A program made the translations under genes and the position numbers. Source: JBCBKU01 sp038521345 (GTDB taxonomy: Bacteria > Pseudomonadota > Alphaproteobacteria > Rhodobacterales > Rhodobacteraceae). From it: 64,000 bases of DNA. Of the stretch, positions 1-8,033 are shown one piece after another. The DNA is taken from contig JBCBKU010000012.1 in the NCBI GenBank assembly GCA_038521345.1, positions 1 to 64,000 of the forward strand. Direction: 5' to 3'. The first letter of the stretch is position 1. Each line of letters begins with the position of its first letter. The notes beneath the pieces were generated by a model that did no database searches, was not told where the DNA came from, and worked only from the letters and a program-made list of their open reading frames with translations.

Positions 1-7
1 GAACGGC

Positions 8-76
8 ATGACAGGCGGGCTGATGCAGGGAAAGCGGGGTCTGATCATGGGCCTTGCAAATGACAAGTCCATTGCC
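8..76 (+). pseudogene. fabI: fabI 5' remnant (enoyl-ACP reductase)
   Basis: The frame from ATG 8 encodes a FabI-type N-terminus: residues KRGLIMGLANDKSIA are the conserved first beta-strand and nucleotide-binding segment of NADH-dependent enoyl-ACP reductase. After about 23 codons the similarity stops: the expected Trp-Gly-Ile that follows Ser-Ile-Ala is replaced by unrelated sequence. A full fabI is about 260-270 codons, so this can only be a fragment. The frame stays open to 271, but the tail is the out-of-frame reading of another gene end. I infer a deletion or recombination junction near 76-79; an assembly chimera is the alternative. Confidence 0.6.
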
Positions 77-78
77 TT

Positions 79-225
79 CAGCGTGCGGATATCACGGCTG
101 AAGCCGTCACCGATACAGGGTTCCGCATCGCCTTTCATACATGGGGTGACACCCGGATTGCGCGGGTCCGGGCCGAATGGTTCGCCATCGGTGAAATGCT
201 GGGGGACGACCTTTGGGACGTGTGA
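79..225 (+). pseudogene. 3' fragment of an unidentified gene fused to the fabI remnant
   Basis: In the frame that ends with TGA at 223-225 the translation reads like a genuine protein C-terminus (AEAVTDTGFRIAFHTWGDT, later ending GEMLGDDLWDV). This frame has a stop at 61-63 and no start codon, so it is a 5'-truncated gene end, not a small gene. The pattern of alternating hydrophobics with a Trp-Gly-Asp-Thr turn is reminiscent of hotdog-fold thioesterases, but I do not recognise it firmly. It begins where the fabI similarity stops, in a different frame, which supports a rearrangement junction. Confidence 0.45.
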
Positions 226-304
226 GCGCGGCGTCGGCATAATGCCTCACGGCACGGAATTCCGGCCTTGACCGTCACAGGATGCCGGATCCAAAGAGCG
301 GACC

Positions 305-1516
305 ATGATCCGCCCGCTGCATATCGTCCTTGCGACGCTGATGATCGATGCGATCGGGATCGGGATCGTGTTTCCGATCCTGCCGGACCTGATGGAGCGC
401 GTGGGCGCCGGCGATGCCGCCGAGGGATCGGTCTGGGGCGGGCTCTTGATGGCGGCGTATGCGGGGGCGCAGTTCCTTTTTGCGCCCGTTCTGGGCGGGT
501 TGTCGGATGCCCATGGCCGCAAACCGATCCTGGTCGCGGCGCTTGTCCTGTTGGCGGTGGACTATGTCGTCATGGCGCTGGCGGGAACATTCTGGCTTTT
601 GCTGCTGGGCCGCACGCTCGCCGGGATGGCGGGAGCAACCTATGTCACGGCGACCGCCTATATCGCCGATATCTCCAAGCCCGAGGACCGCGCCGCGAAT
701 TTCGGGCTGATCGGAGCGGCGTTCGGGCTCGGGTTTGTTCTTGGCCCGGTGATCGGTGGACTCGCGGCGACGATCCATGTCACCGCACCATTCTGGATCG
801 CCGCCGGGATCACTGCGCTGGGCGCCGTCGCTGCAATCTTCGTCTTGCCGGAAAGCCTGGACACCGCCAAACGGCGTCCTTTTGCCCGATCGGACCTGAA
901 CCCGTTCGGCGTCATCGTCAACGCGTTCCACTTGCCCAACCTCGCGGTGCCCCTGTCGCTGATCTTTGCATTCGAGTTCGCCAACATGGTTTATCCCACG
1001 CTGTGGGCGTTCTGGCTGACGGCGCTCTTGGATTGGGGGCCCGCCGCGATCGGGCTGAGCCTAGCGGTTTACGGGGTGGGTGTGGCGATCACGCAGGGCC
1101 TGTTGATCCGGCCATTGATCAACCAGTTCGGGGAGGGCGGAGCGCTTTGGATCGGCCTCGGCGCCGCGATCCTCGCATTCGGCGGGTACGGTTTCGCCGG
1201 ATCGGCATGGCTGGTCTTTGCTCTGTTGCCGCTCGCCTGCCTCTCGGACATCGTGCCCGCGGTCATGACGGCGATGACCGCCAACCGGGTGGGCGAGGAT
1301 CGTCAGGGTGTCGTGCAGGGCGTGATCGCAAGCCTTGCCGCCGTCGCGGCGATCGCGGCCCCTGTGGCCATGACCGCCGTATTTCGGGCCACGGCGGATG
1401 ATCGAGGGGTCTTTCTGCCCGGCGCCGCCTTCCTATTTTCCGGCGGGCTCGTGCTTCTTATGCTGCCGTTCCTGCCGCGGTTGATCGCGCCGGCCGCCCG
1501 TCGCGAACCTGGTTGA
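305..1516 (+). CDS. MFS drug efflux transporter, TetA/TCR-like
   Basis: A 403-residue, 12-helix major facilitator protein of the inner membrane. The first helix ends IGIGIVFPILPDL, as in the TetA(A)/(B) group, and the loop between helices 2 and 3 carries motif A (GGLSDAHGRKP, about residues 63-73). This group exports drugs such as tetracyclines in exchange for protons, but the substrate cannot be read from sequence. The ATG at 305 places the protein start directly before helix 1. The 3' end runs 59 nt into the end of prs on the opposite strand, so the two genes converge and overlap. Family is certain, substrate is not. Confidence 0.8.
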   Translation: MIRPLHIVLATLMIDAIGIGIVFPILPDLMERVGAGDAAEGSVWGGLLMAAYAGAQFLFAPVLGGLSDAHGRKPILVAALVLLAVDYVVMALAGTFWLLLLGRTLAGMAGATYVTATAYIADISKPEDRAANFGLIGAAFGLGFVLGPVIGGLAATIHVTAPFWIAAGITALGAVAAIFVLPESLDTAKRRPFARSDLNPFGVIVNAFHLPNLAVPLSLIFAFEFANMVYPTLWAFWLTALLDWGPAAIGLSLAVYGVGVAITQGLLIRPLINQFGEGGALWIGLGAAILAFGGYGFAGSAWLVFALLPLACLSDIVPAVMTAMTANRVGEDRQGVVQGVIASLAAVAAIAAPVAMTAVFRATADDRGVFLPGAAFLFSGGLVLLMLPFLPRLIAPAARREPG

Positions 1517-2534
1517 CGCCGCCCGCATACATGCCTTCGTAGATGGGCCCGAGTGCCTCGGCCTGAAGCAACGACGAGATCGATGTCCCGTTCCACGTGT
1601 TCAGGATCGCTTGGGCGAATAGGGGCGCGGTGGGTACGATCCGGATATTGGGGCAGGCCTTGACCGGGGCGGGTGCATGAATCGTGTCGGTGATGACGAG
1701 GGATTTCAGCGCCGATCCCGTGACCCGCTCGACCGCGGGGCCGGACAGGACGCCATGCGTCGTGTAGGCGTGGACTTCTTTTGCGCCCTTGGCCATCAGG
1801 ACATCGGCGGCCTTGCACAGCGTTCCGGCGGTGTCACAGATATCGTCGACGATCAGGCAGATCTGGTCCTTGACCTCGCCGATAACGGTCATTTCGGCGA
1901 CCTCGCCCGCCTTTTCGCGCCGCTTGTCGACGATGGCGAGCGCGCAGCCGATGCGCTGGGCGAGTTCGCGAGCGCGGGCAACGCCGCCGACATCCGGTGA
2001 GACAACCGTGACATGGTCGAGACTGCTTTCGAACGTGTGTTCGATATCCAGTGCGAAGAGCGGGGCCGCGTAGAGATTGTCGACCGGAATATCGAAGAAG
2101 CCCTGGATCTGGGCGGCATGCAGATCCATCGTCAGCACCCGTTCGATCCCGGCGCCGGTAATCATGTTGGCCACGAGCTTTGAGGTGATGGGTGTGCGCG
2201 ACTTGGTGCGCCGGTCCTGCCGGGCATAGCCGAAATAGGGGATCACGGCGGTGATGCGTGCGGCCGACGACCGGCGCAGCGCATCCGACATGATCAGAAG
2301 CTCCATCAGGTTGTCGTTGGCCGGATTCGAGGTGGGCTGGATGATGAACATGTCCTCGCCCCGGACATTCTCGAACACCTCGACGAAGATTTCGCCATCG
2401 TTGAATCGTTCCACCCGGGCATCGACGAGCCCGAGATTGATGCCACGGTGCATGGACATCCTCCGGGCCACGGCCGTGGCGAGCGGCGCATTGGCATTGC
2501 CGGCGATCAGTTTCGGTTCAGTCTGATTGGGCAT
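1458..2534 (-). CDS. prs: Ribose-phosphate pyrophosphokinase
   Basis: Makes PRPP from ribose 5-phosphate and ATP, feeding purine, pyrimidine, histidine and NAD synthesis. Family marks are the N-terminal FNDGEIFVEV segment, the RQDRRTKSRTPITSK flexible loop, the MDLHAAQIQGFF block and the PRPP-binding loop VDDICDTAGT. The product is 358 residues from ATG 2534, longer than the ~315-residue enzymes; the extra residues are a low-complexity tail after YEGMYA. A start further upstream would add 28 non-conserved residues. GGGGGA lies about 10 nt before the chosen ATG. The tail overlaps the end of the convergent MFS gene by 59 nt. Confidence 0.95.
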   Translation of the reverse strand: MPNQTEPKLIAGNANAPLATAVARRMSMHRGINLGLVDARVERFNDGEIFVEVFENVRGEDMFIIQPTSNPANDNLMELLIMSDALRRSSAARITAVIPYFGYARQDRRTKSRTPITSKLVANMITGAGIERVLTMDLHAAQIQGFFDIPVDNLYAAPLFALDIEHTFESSLDHVTVVSPDVGGVARARELAQRIGCALAIVDKRREKAGEVAEMTVIGEVKDQICLIVDDICDTAGTLCKAADVLMAKGAKEVHAYTTHGVLSGPAVERVTGSALKSLVITDTIHAPAPVKACPNIRIVPTAPLFAQAILNTWNGTSISSLLQAEALGPIYEGMYAGGVNQVRDGRPARSTAAGTAA

Positions 2535-2640
2535 CCGGCCGCGTCCCCCGAGGCTAGTCCATATGACGGATTCGTGACGTTGACACCGCTTACCACGCAC
2601 ATATCGTCCGGCAAACATTCATGGACCGGAGACGCGTGTT

Positions 2641-3240
2641 TTGCCGCACTTTGATTTCTTTTTCTCGACGGTCTCGCCGTTCACCTATCTGGGTGGACTG
2701 CGCGCAGAGGAGATCGCCGCCGCGCACGGCGCCACGATCGCTTACAAGCCGCTGGACATCATGGCGCTGTTCGCGCGGACGGGGGGTGTGCCGCCGAAGG
2801 ACCGGCACCCGTCGCGGCAGGAATACCGGCTTCAGGAACTGGCGCGAATTGCGCGGAAGACCGGGTTGTCGCTGAACCTGAAACCCGCTTTCTGGCCGGC
2901 CAATCCGGCGCCGTCGTCCTATGCGTTCATCGCCGCCGAGCGGGCCGGCGGGGGCGATCTTGGCGCGCTGCGCTTTGCCCTCGGGCGGGCCTGCTGGGCC
3001 GAAGAAAAAAACATCGCCGAAGACGACGTGATCCGGGCCTGTCTTGCTGAGGCCGGATTCGATCCGGATCTGGCCACGTCCGGAATGCTTGAAGGCGCCG
3101 AGATCTATACCCGGAACCTCGAAGAAGCGGTGACCCGTGGTGTATTCGGTGCGCCCTTCTTCATCACAGACGGGGATCAGCGGTTCTGGGGACAGGACCG
3201 GATCGAGGATCTGAACCTGCATTTGTCGGGCAAGCTCTGA
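2641..3240 (+). CDS. 2-hydroxychromene-2-carboxylate isomerase (DsbA/GST-kappa fold)
   Basis: A 199-residue thioredoxin-fold protein of the DsbA/kappa-GST type. It opens with FDFFFSTVSPFTYLGG, the family's substrate and glutathione-binding first strand and helix with the SPF(T)Y motif. The C-terminal half has the typical GVFGAPFFITDG cis-proline loop and FWGQDRIEDL. In naphthalene degraders this family (NahD) isomerises 2-hydroxychromene-2-carboxylate; as a single gene outside a degradation cluster its substrate is unknown. The start is TTG at 2641, with GGAG at 2628-2631; an upstream ATG at 2621 is in another frame. It converges on ltaE. Confidence 0.82.
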   Translation: MPHFDFFFSTVSPFTYLGGLRAEEIAAAHGATIAYKPLDIMALFARTGGVPPKDRHPSRQEYRLQELARIARKTGLSLNLKPAFWPANPAPSSYAFIAAERAGGGDLGALRFALGRACWAEEKNIAEDDVIRACLAEAGFDPDLATSGMLEGAEIYTRNLEEAVTRGVFGAPFFITDGDQRFWGQDRIEDLNLHLSGKL

Positions 3241-3309
3241 AGGCGAGGGCGAGGGGTCGGCTCCCCGCGTTCCCCGGCGTATTCGCGCCAAGACGAAGCG
3301 ACACGGACG

Positions 3310-3327
3310 CTGACAGGAGGCTGTCAG
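3310..3327. terminator. Short hairpin between convergent genes
   Basis: A 7-bp perfect stem (CTGACAG / CTGTCAG) with a GAGG loop. The right arm covers the ltaE stop codon. There is no T run on either strand, so its role as a terminator is only a possibility; it is the only clear dyad between the isomerase and ltaE. Confidence 0.3.
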
Positions 3328-4379
3328 GCGGCGGTGGCGCGGAGTGTGTCGAGGAAACGGGTCGTCGCGCCCTCGTCCGCCGACCAGTCGCAGACAAGTC
3401 GGGTCGGCACGGCCTCGTCATCCGGTCCTGTCGCGACATCGCCCCACGGGTAATATGCGGCGCCGGCGTCCAGCAGGCGGCGATGGGCCACGCGGGGCCA
3501 TCGGGGGAACAGCATGTTGGCTGCGGGGTCATAGTCGAGCGTCACGCCGGGGATCTGGCGGAGCCCCCGGGCAAGACCTTGTCCCGCCGCATTGGACTGC
3601 CGGGCGAGATCGAGCCAGAGATCGTCCTGCAGATAGGCGGCCATCTGGGCGGAGAGATACCGGTGCTTGGAGAAGAGATGCGCGGCACGCTTGCGGCGAA
3701 GCTCAAACTCGCGCGCCTTGGCCGGATTGAAAAGGATGGCGGCCTCGACCCCGAGGCAACCGTTCTTGGTGGCCCCGAAGCTGACCGCGTCGACGCCCGC
3801 TTTCCATGTCATTTCGGCCGGCGTGCAGCCGAGGGCGACGAGCGCATTGGCGAAGCGGGCGCCGTCCATGTGGACGCCGGATCCGTGGGCATGGGCGAGG
3901 TTGGCGATGGCCCGGATCTCGTCGAGCGTGTAAAGCGTGCCGCGTTCGGTGACCTGTGTGATGGTGACCGGACCCCGCTGCGTCATATGGATGTCGGCCG
4001 GGTCGACGGCGGCAAGCGCGGCCTCGAATTCGGCGATGCCGATCTTGGCGTCCGGGCCCGCGACGGGTTCGAGCCGGGCGCCGCCGGTGGCGTGTTCCAC
4101 CGCACCGCATTCATCAATGAGGACATGTGAAAGGGTGCCGCAGAAGACCCGCTGCCAGGGCTGGGTCATCGTCGAGAGCAGGAGCGCGTTGGCGGCCGTG
4201 CCCGTGGCCACGAGATAGACCGCGGCCTCGGGCGCCTCGAAGATCTCGCGGAGCCGGGCGCGCACGGCCTCCATCGCCGTCTCGTCGCCGTAGGGCGCGG
4301 TATAGCCGGCATTCGCGGCAAGGATCGCTTCCAGAACCTTCGGATGGGCCGGGCCGGTGTTGTCGGAGCGAAACTGCAT
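3324..4379 (-). CDS. ltaE: Low-specificity L-threonine aldolase
   Basis: A PLP enzyme of the beta-eliminating lyase family that cleaves threonine to glycine and acetaldehyde. The 351-residue product begins MQFRSDNTGPAHP, typical of the bacterial family. The PLP lysine is in SFGATKNG (about residue 208), and HMDGARFANA supplies the cofactor-contacting Asp and Arg. ATG 4379 overlaps the stop of the upstream YcgN-like gene in a TGATG arrangement, so the two are translationally coupled. Reading the frame further upstream adds a non-conserved extension. Confidence 0.9.
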   Translation of the reverse strand: MQFRSDNTGPAHPKVLEAILAANAGYTAPYGDETAMEAVRARLREIFEAPEAAVYLVATGTAANALLLSTMTQPWQRVFCGTLSHVLIDECGAVEHATGGARLEPVAGPDAKIGIAEFEAALAAVDPADIHMTQRGPVTITQVTERGTLYTLDEIRAIANLAHAHGSGVHMDGARFANALVALGCTPAEMTWKAGVDAVSFGATKNGCLGVEAAILFNPAKAREFELRRKRAAHLFSKHRYLSAQMAAYLQDDLWLDLARQSNAAGQGLARGLRQIPGVTLDYDPAANMLFPRWPRVAHRRLLDAGAAYYPWGDVATGPDDEAVPTRLVCDWSADEGATTRFLDTLRATAA

Positions 4380-4849
4380 CAGAGCGGACCTTCCACGATA
4401 TGATCTTCCCAATCTTCTTCGGGCACCTCGTATTCGGGCACCGTCCAGCCCCGGACCGAGATGCCGGCCGCGTGCACGGAGTCGGGCGTGCCGGAGACGA
4501 GCGGATGCCAGTCGTAGAGCGGTTTGCCCTCGTGCAACAGGCGATAGGCGCAGGTGGTGGGCATCCAGTAGGCGGCCTTGCCGATGGTTGCTGGCGTGAG
4601 GACGACGCATTCCGGGACGAGGGTCTTCCGGATCTCGTAGTTTCCGCACCTGCAGCTCTCGTCGTCAAGGAGGCGGCAGGCGACGCGGGTAAAGGCGATT
4701 TCACCCGTGTCTGGGTCTTCGAGCTTGTTCAGGCAGCACTTGCCGCAGCCGTCGCAAAGCGCCTCCCATTCGCGCGGGGTCATGTTCTTCAGAGGCACGC
4801 GCTCCCAGTACCGGTCGCGCAGGCCGGAGCGATTGATCGGGTCAGGCAT
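4379..4849 (-). CDS. YcgN/UPF0260 family cysteine-cluster protein
   Basis: A 156-residue cytosolic protein of the YkgJ/YcgN family. The CDGCGKCCLNK motif near residue 32, CRLLDDESCRCGNY near residue 58 and a further Cys near residue 80 form the conserved cluster predicted to bind zinc or an iron-sulfur centre. Length matches the E. coli YcgN class. The biochemical function is not established. It overlaps ribF by 8 nt upstream and ltaE by 1 nt downstream, placing it in the middle of a tightly packed operon. Confidence 0.85.
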   Translation of the reverse strand: MPDPINRSGLRDRYWERVPLKNMTPREWEALCDGCGKCCLNKLEDPDTGEIAFTRVACRLLDDESCRCGNYEIRKTLVPECVVLTPATIGKAAYWMPTTCAYRLLHEGKPLYDWHPLVSGTPDSVHAAGISVRGWTVPEYEVPEEDWEDHIVEGPL

Positions 4850-5777
4850 TCAGGAGCTCGCGGGCCTGGGCGCTGTCGGCATCCATCTGGGTGATCAAGT
4901 CCTCGAGGCTGTCGAATTTGAGCTCGGGCCGCAGGTAATGTCTGAGAGCGATCGACAGATGTGCGCCGTAGAGATCGCCCTGAAAATCGAAGAGGAAGGT
5001 TTCGATGTTCGGACGATTCTCGCCGAACATGGGCCGTACGCCGAGTGAAGCGACGGCGGGATAGCTGCCCTGATGGGGGCCGTGTAAGACATCGGCCATC
5101 ACCGCATAGACACCGAACCGGGGCAGGTGCAGCCCGTCCATGGACATGTTGGCGGTGGGATAGCCCAGTTCGCGACCTCGCTGGTCACCGCGGATGACCT
5201 CGCCTTCGATGCGGTGCCAGTGGCCGAGCATCTGCGCGGCGTCCTCAGGCCGCCCGTCCGTCAGCGCTTCGCGGATCCGGGTCGAGGACACGTCGAGACC
5301 TTCGGTGGCGACCAGCGGCGCCTCGGTCACGCCAAAGCCCATCTCGGCGCCGAAACGGGCGAGATCGGCGGCCGTGCCGGTGCGATCCTTGCCGAAGCGG
5401 AAGTCGGCGCCCACCACGACATGGGCAAGCCCCAGCCCGGTCGCGATGACATCGCGGGCGAAGTCCGGAGGTGGCAGGGCCGAGAGGGCCGAGGTGAAAC
5501 TGATTTCGTACAGACGCTCGATCCCGAGCTTGGCGAGGCGATTGGCCTTGGCTTCGGCGTTCATAAGGCGGAAAGGCGCGCCCTCGGGCGCGAAATGCTC
5601 GCGCGGATGCGGTTCGAATGTCAGGACACCGAGCGGGACCCCCAGCCGGGCCGCGTGATCGGCCGCGATCCCGATCACGGCCTGATGGCCGAGATGCACC
5701 CCGTCGAAATTCCCGATCGCGGCGCTGCCGCCGCGGTCGGCCTCTTCGAGAAACTGATAGTCCCGGATCACCTGCAT
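4842..5777 (-). CDS. ribF: Bifunctional riboflavin kinase / FAD synthetase
   Basis: Converts riboflavin to FMN and FMN to FAD. The N-terminal nucleotidyltransferase domain has GNFDGVHLGHQAV (about residue 22), GADFRFGKDRTG and the SSTRIREAL signature. The C-terminal kinase domain starts around residue 185 with RGRELGYPTANM. The 311-residue length is normal. ATG 5777 is chosen because MQVIRDY is the conserved beginning; the open frame upstream is not protein-like. It overlaps the YcgN-like gene by 8 nt and follows the MaoC gene by 37 nt. Confidence 0.93.
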   Translation of the reverse strand: MQVIRDYQFLEEADRGGSAAIGNFDGVHLGHQAVIGIAADHAARLGVPLGVLTFEPHPREHFAPEGAPFRLMNAEAKANRLAKLGIERLYEISFTSALSALPPPDFARDVIATGLGLAHVVVGADFRFGKDRTGTAADLARFGAEMGFGVTEAPLVATEGLDVSSTRIREALTDGRPEDAAQMLGHWHRIEGEVIRGDQRGRELGYPTANMSMDGLHLPRFGVYAVMADVLHGPHQGSYPAVASLGVRPMFGENRPNIETFLFDFQGDLYGAHLSIALRHYLRPELKFDSLEDLITQMDADSAQARELLNA

Positions 5778-5814
5778 GGAGCCCGGATATCCGGCGCCCC
5801 GGGCCCGTGCAAGA

Positions 5815-6258
5815 TCAGTCGAACTTGGCGGATGGAGCAAGCACCGTGGCTTCGCCCTTGAGCACGCAGGTCTCGCCGACAAAGCACCGTGTGTCGAGCG
5901 TGACGCGCCGCTTGGCATAGTCGATGGCGTTCACCGTCACGACGGCGCGTACGCGGTCGCCGGGGCGGACAGGAGCCATGAATTTCAGGTTCTGGCCGAG
6001 ATAGACGGTGCCGTGCCCCGGAAGCTGTTCGCCGATGACCGCCGAGATCAGTCCGGCAGTCAGCATGCCATGGGCGATCCGGCCCTCGAAGATCGTGTCC
6101 ATTGCGTAGGCATCGTCGAGGTGGACCGGGTTCCTGTCGGTCGAAACCTCGGCGAACATCTCGATATCGCGATCGGTCACTTCCTTGGTCAGGTCACGGG
6201 TCATTCCGACCTCGAGATCCTCGATGACGATTGTGCCCCGGGGCATGTTGTCCAACAT
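5815..6258 (-). CDS. MaoC-like dehydratase, PhaJ-type (R)-specific enoyl-CoA hydratase
   Basis: A 147-residue hotdog-fold protein. It carries the hydratase-2 motif, with the catalytic Asp and His in DRNPVHLDDAYA followed by FEGRIAHGML. Members hydrate trans-2-enoyl-CoA to the (R)-3-hydroxyacyl form, linking beta-oxidation with polyhydroxyalkanoate or lipid synthesis. ATG 6258 is preferred because GGAG lies 9 nt upstream; TTG 6282 and ATG 6246 are alternatives. The gap to the next gene upstream is about 110 nt, so it may have its own promoter. Confidence 0.85.
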   Translation of the reverse strand: MLDNMPRGTIVIEDLEVGMTRDLTKEVTDRDIEMFAEVSTDRNPVHLDDAYAMDTIFEGRIAHGMLTAGLISAVIGEQLPGHGTVYLGQNLKFMAPVRPGDRVRAVVTVNAIDYAKRRVTLDTRCFVGETCVLKGEATVLAPSAKFD

Positions 6259-6368
6259 CGGCGCGACTCCGCTTCGCAACAAATGAACTCGATCACTTCC
6301 TCTCGCGCAACTTAGTTACTTTGTCGTTGCGGAAAGTCCAGCGAAATCGTGCTGCGAAGCGGCGGTGT

Positions 6369-7238
6369 TCAGCTCAGGAAACCGATCGCGTGGGTGGGAG
6401 ACATCTGTGCACCCGATGTGAACGCTGCGAGCGCTTCGGGATCCGGATCCTGATCGGTCTTTGTTTCGGACCGGGCGAGGCCGCCCGTTATGAAGAGCGA
6501 GTCGATTCCTTCGCCGATGGCGCCCTTGATGTCCGTGGCGATCCCGTCTCCCACGGCAAGGATCCGGTCGTCCGGTACAGAGCCGCCCAGTGCGGCAAGC
6601 CGCCGGCGTGCCAGATCGTAGATCGGCGGGTGCGGTTTGCCGAAATACAGGCTCTCACCGCCCATCTCTGTATATAGCTCGGCGAGAGCACCGGCGCACC
6701 ATTCCCGCGTCTCCCCCCGGTCGACGACAATGTCTGGATTGGCGCAGAGCAGCTTCAGGCCCTTTTGCTTGGCCAGTAGAAATTCGGGCCGGTAGACGGA
6801 CGGATCCGCCATCGGGTCGCGCGGCCCCGTGCAGACGATGCCCTCGGCCGCGTCGAGCGGGACCCGGGTGATGTCGGGGCACTCTTCGAGAAGCTGGATC
6901 TTTTCGAAGAAGGCAAGATCGCGCTCTTCACCGATATGGTAGACCTTGGTGCCCACGGCGCCCTGGAACATGGCGAGGCGTGCGCTGTCGCCCGACGTGG
7001 CGATCGTGTCCCAGGCGTCGTCAGGCACGCCGAGTTGGCCAAGCTGGACCTCGACTTCGGCCCTGGGGCGCGGTGCGTTTGTGACCAACACGACCTTGCC
7101 GCCCCCGGCACGATACGCGCGGAGTGCTTCAACGGCTTCGGGGAAGGCGCGGATACCGTCGTGAAGGCAGCCCCAGAGATCGCAAAAGAGCGCATCGTAG
7201 GGCGCCGAGATCTCAGCCAGATTGGAAACAATGCGCAT
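6369..7238 (-). CDS. HAD superfamily class IIA hydrolase (TIGR01459-like)
   Basis: A 289-residue NagD-like HAD phosphatase. The nucleophile motif is CDLWGCLHDG (about residue 20): the usual second Asp of DxD is Trp, as in the TIGR01459 subfamily. Later motifs are VLVTNAPRP, FGKPHPPIYD and AVGDGIATDI, which binds the metal. Substrates of this subfamily are unknown; sugar phosphates or p-nitrophenyl phosphate are usual for relatives. AAGGA lies 7 nt before ATG 7238. The neighbouring minus-strand genes are close but not overlapping. Confidence 0.85.
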   Translation of the reverse strand: MRIVSNLAEISAPYDALFCDLWGCLHDGIRAFPEAVEALRAYRAGGGKVVLVTNAPRPRAEVEVQLGQLGVPDDAWDTIATSGDSARLAMFQGAVGTKVYHIGEERDLAFFEKIQLLEECPDITRVPLDAAEGIVCTGPRDPMADPSVYRPEFLLAKQKGLKLLCANPDIVVDRGETREWCAGALAELYTEMGGESLYFGKPHPPIYDLARRRLAALGGSVPDDRILAVGDGIATDIKGAIGEGIDSLFITGGLARSETKTDQDPDPEALAAFTSGAQMSPTHAIGFLS

Positions 7239-7285
7239 GTCTTGTCCTTACTGTTCTCGTTTTTGAACCTGCGAGCCCGAACGGC

Positions 7286-8032
7286 CTATCCGGAAGATGC
7301 GGCGGCCGTATGGGCCTTGGCGGCGGTCACGAGGCGGGTCACGTCGGGGTCATCAATCCCGAGCTCTTGGAAATGTGCCGCGATGTTGCGGGCATAGTCG
7401 AGGCTCGACCCCAGAAAACCGGTACCGGTGGCGCAATACTCGACCTGTTGGTCGAAGCTGAGATCGGCGGCAATAAGCTCTGCCGAATGGTCCGCAAGGA
7501 AGGTCAGCGTGCGGACGGGCCCAAGTGCGGTTTCGGCTGTGATGACGGCACTCAGGTACGCGGGCCCGATTCGCTCGCGGGCCCAGAGAATGCGGGTTTC
7601 GGTGTCCACTAGATCCGCATCGATCCGGTAGACCAGACCGTCACAATGGGCACCGGCGACATGGTCGAGTGCAACCATCAGGCCCGGGCGCTCGCGATCG
7701 CCGCGCCCGCCATAGACGTCTTTCAGGATGAACCGGCGGGCAAGCCCCGCGACCCGGGCGCGCCGCACTTCGGCGAACCGGACCGCCGGGTCCCACATCA
7801 AGGACCCGTAGCCAAAGATCCAGACATCCCCCGGCCCGTATTCGGCAAGGGCCGCGTCGCGATCGGCTTCGCGTTCCGCATCCGAGAGCATTGGCAAGAT
7901 GTCCCCTCCGACCCCATGTTCTTCGAGCGAGGCGCGCACCTTTTCGGCCGAGATGTCGCGGAAGTACGACTGCTCGGGCGCGGTGATCAGGCTTCGCAGG
8001 CCCGGATGGTGGCGGAAGGGATCCTTGGTCAC
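7286..8032 (-). CDS. Gamma-glutamylcyclotransferase, ChaC family
   Basis: A 248-residue protein. The GGCT fold starts with the substrate-binding loop IFGYGSLMWDP (about residue 71), and the catalytic Glu is likely in WARERIGPAY. ChaC enzymes split glutathione into 5-oxoproline and Cys-Gly, so a role in glutathione turnover is expected. A 60-residue extension precedes the fold. The start is one base past the stop of the pyrophosphatase gene, so the pair is co-transcribed. Confidence 0.87.
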   Translation of the reverse strand: MTKDPFRHHPGLRSLITAPEQSYFRDISAEKVRASLEEHGVGGDILPMLSDAEREADRDAALAEYGPGDVWIFGYGSLMWDPAVRFAEVRRARVAGLARRFILKDVYGGRGDRERPGLMVALDHVAGAHCDGLVYRIDADLVDTETRILWARERIGPAYLSAVITAETALGPVRTLTFLADHSAELIAADLSFDQQVEYCATGTGFLGSSLDYARNIAAHFQELGIDDPDVTRLVTAAKAHTAAASSG

Positions 8033-8033
8033 C

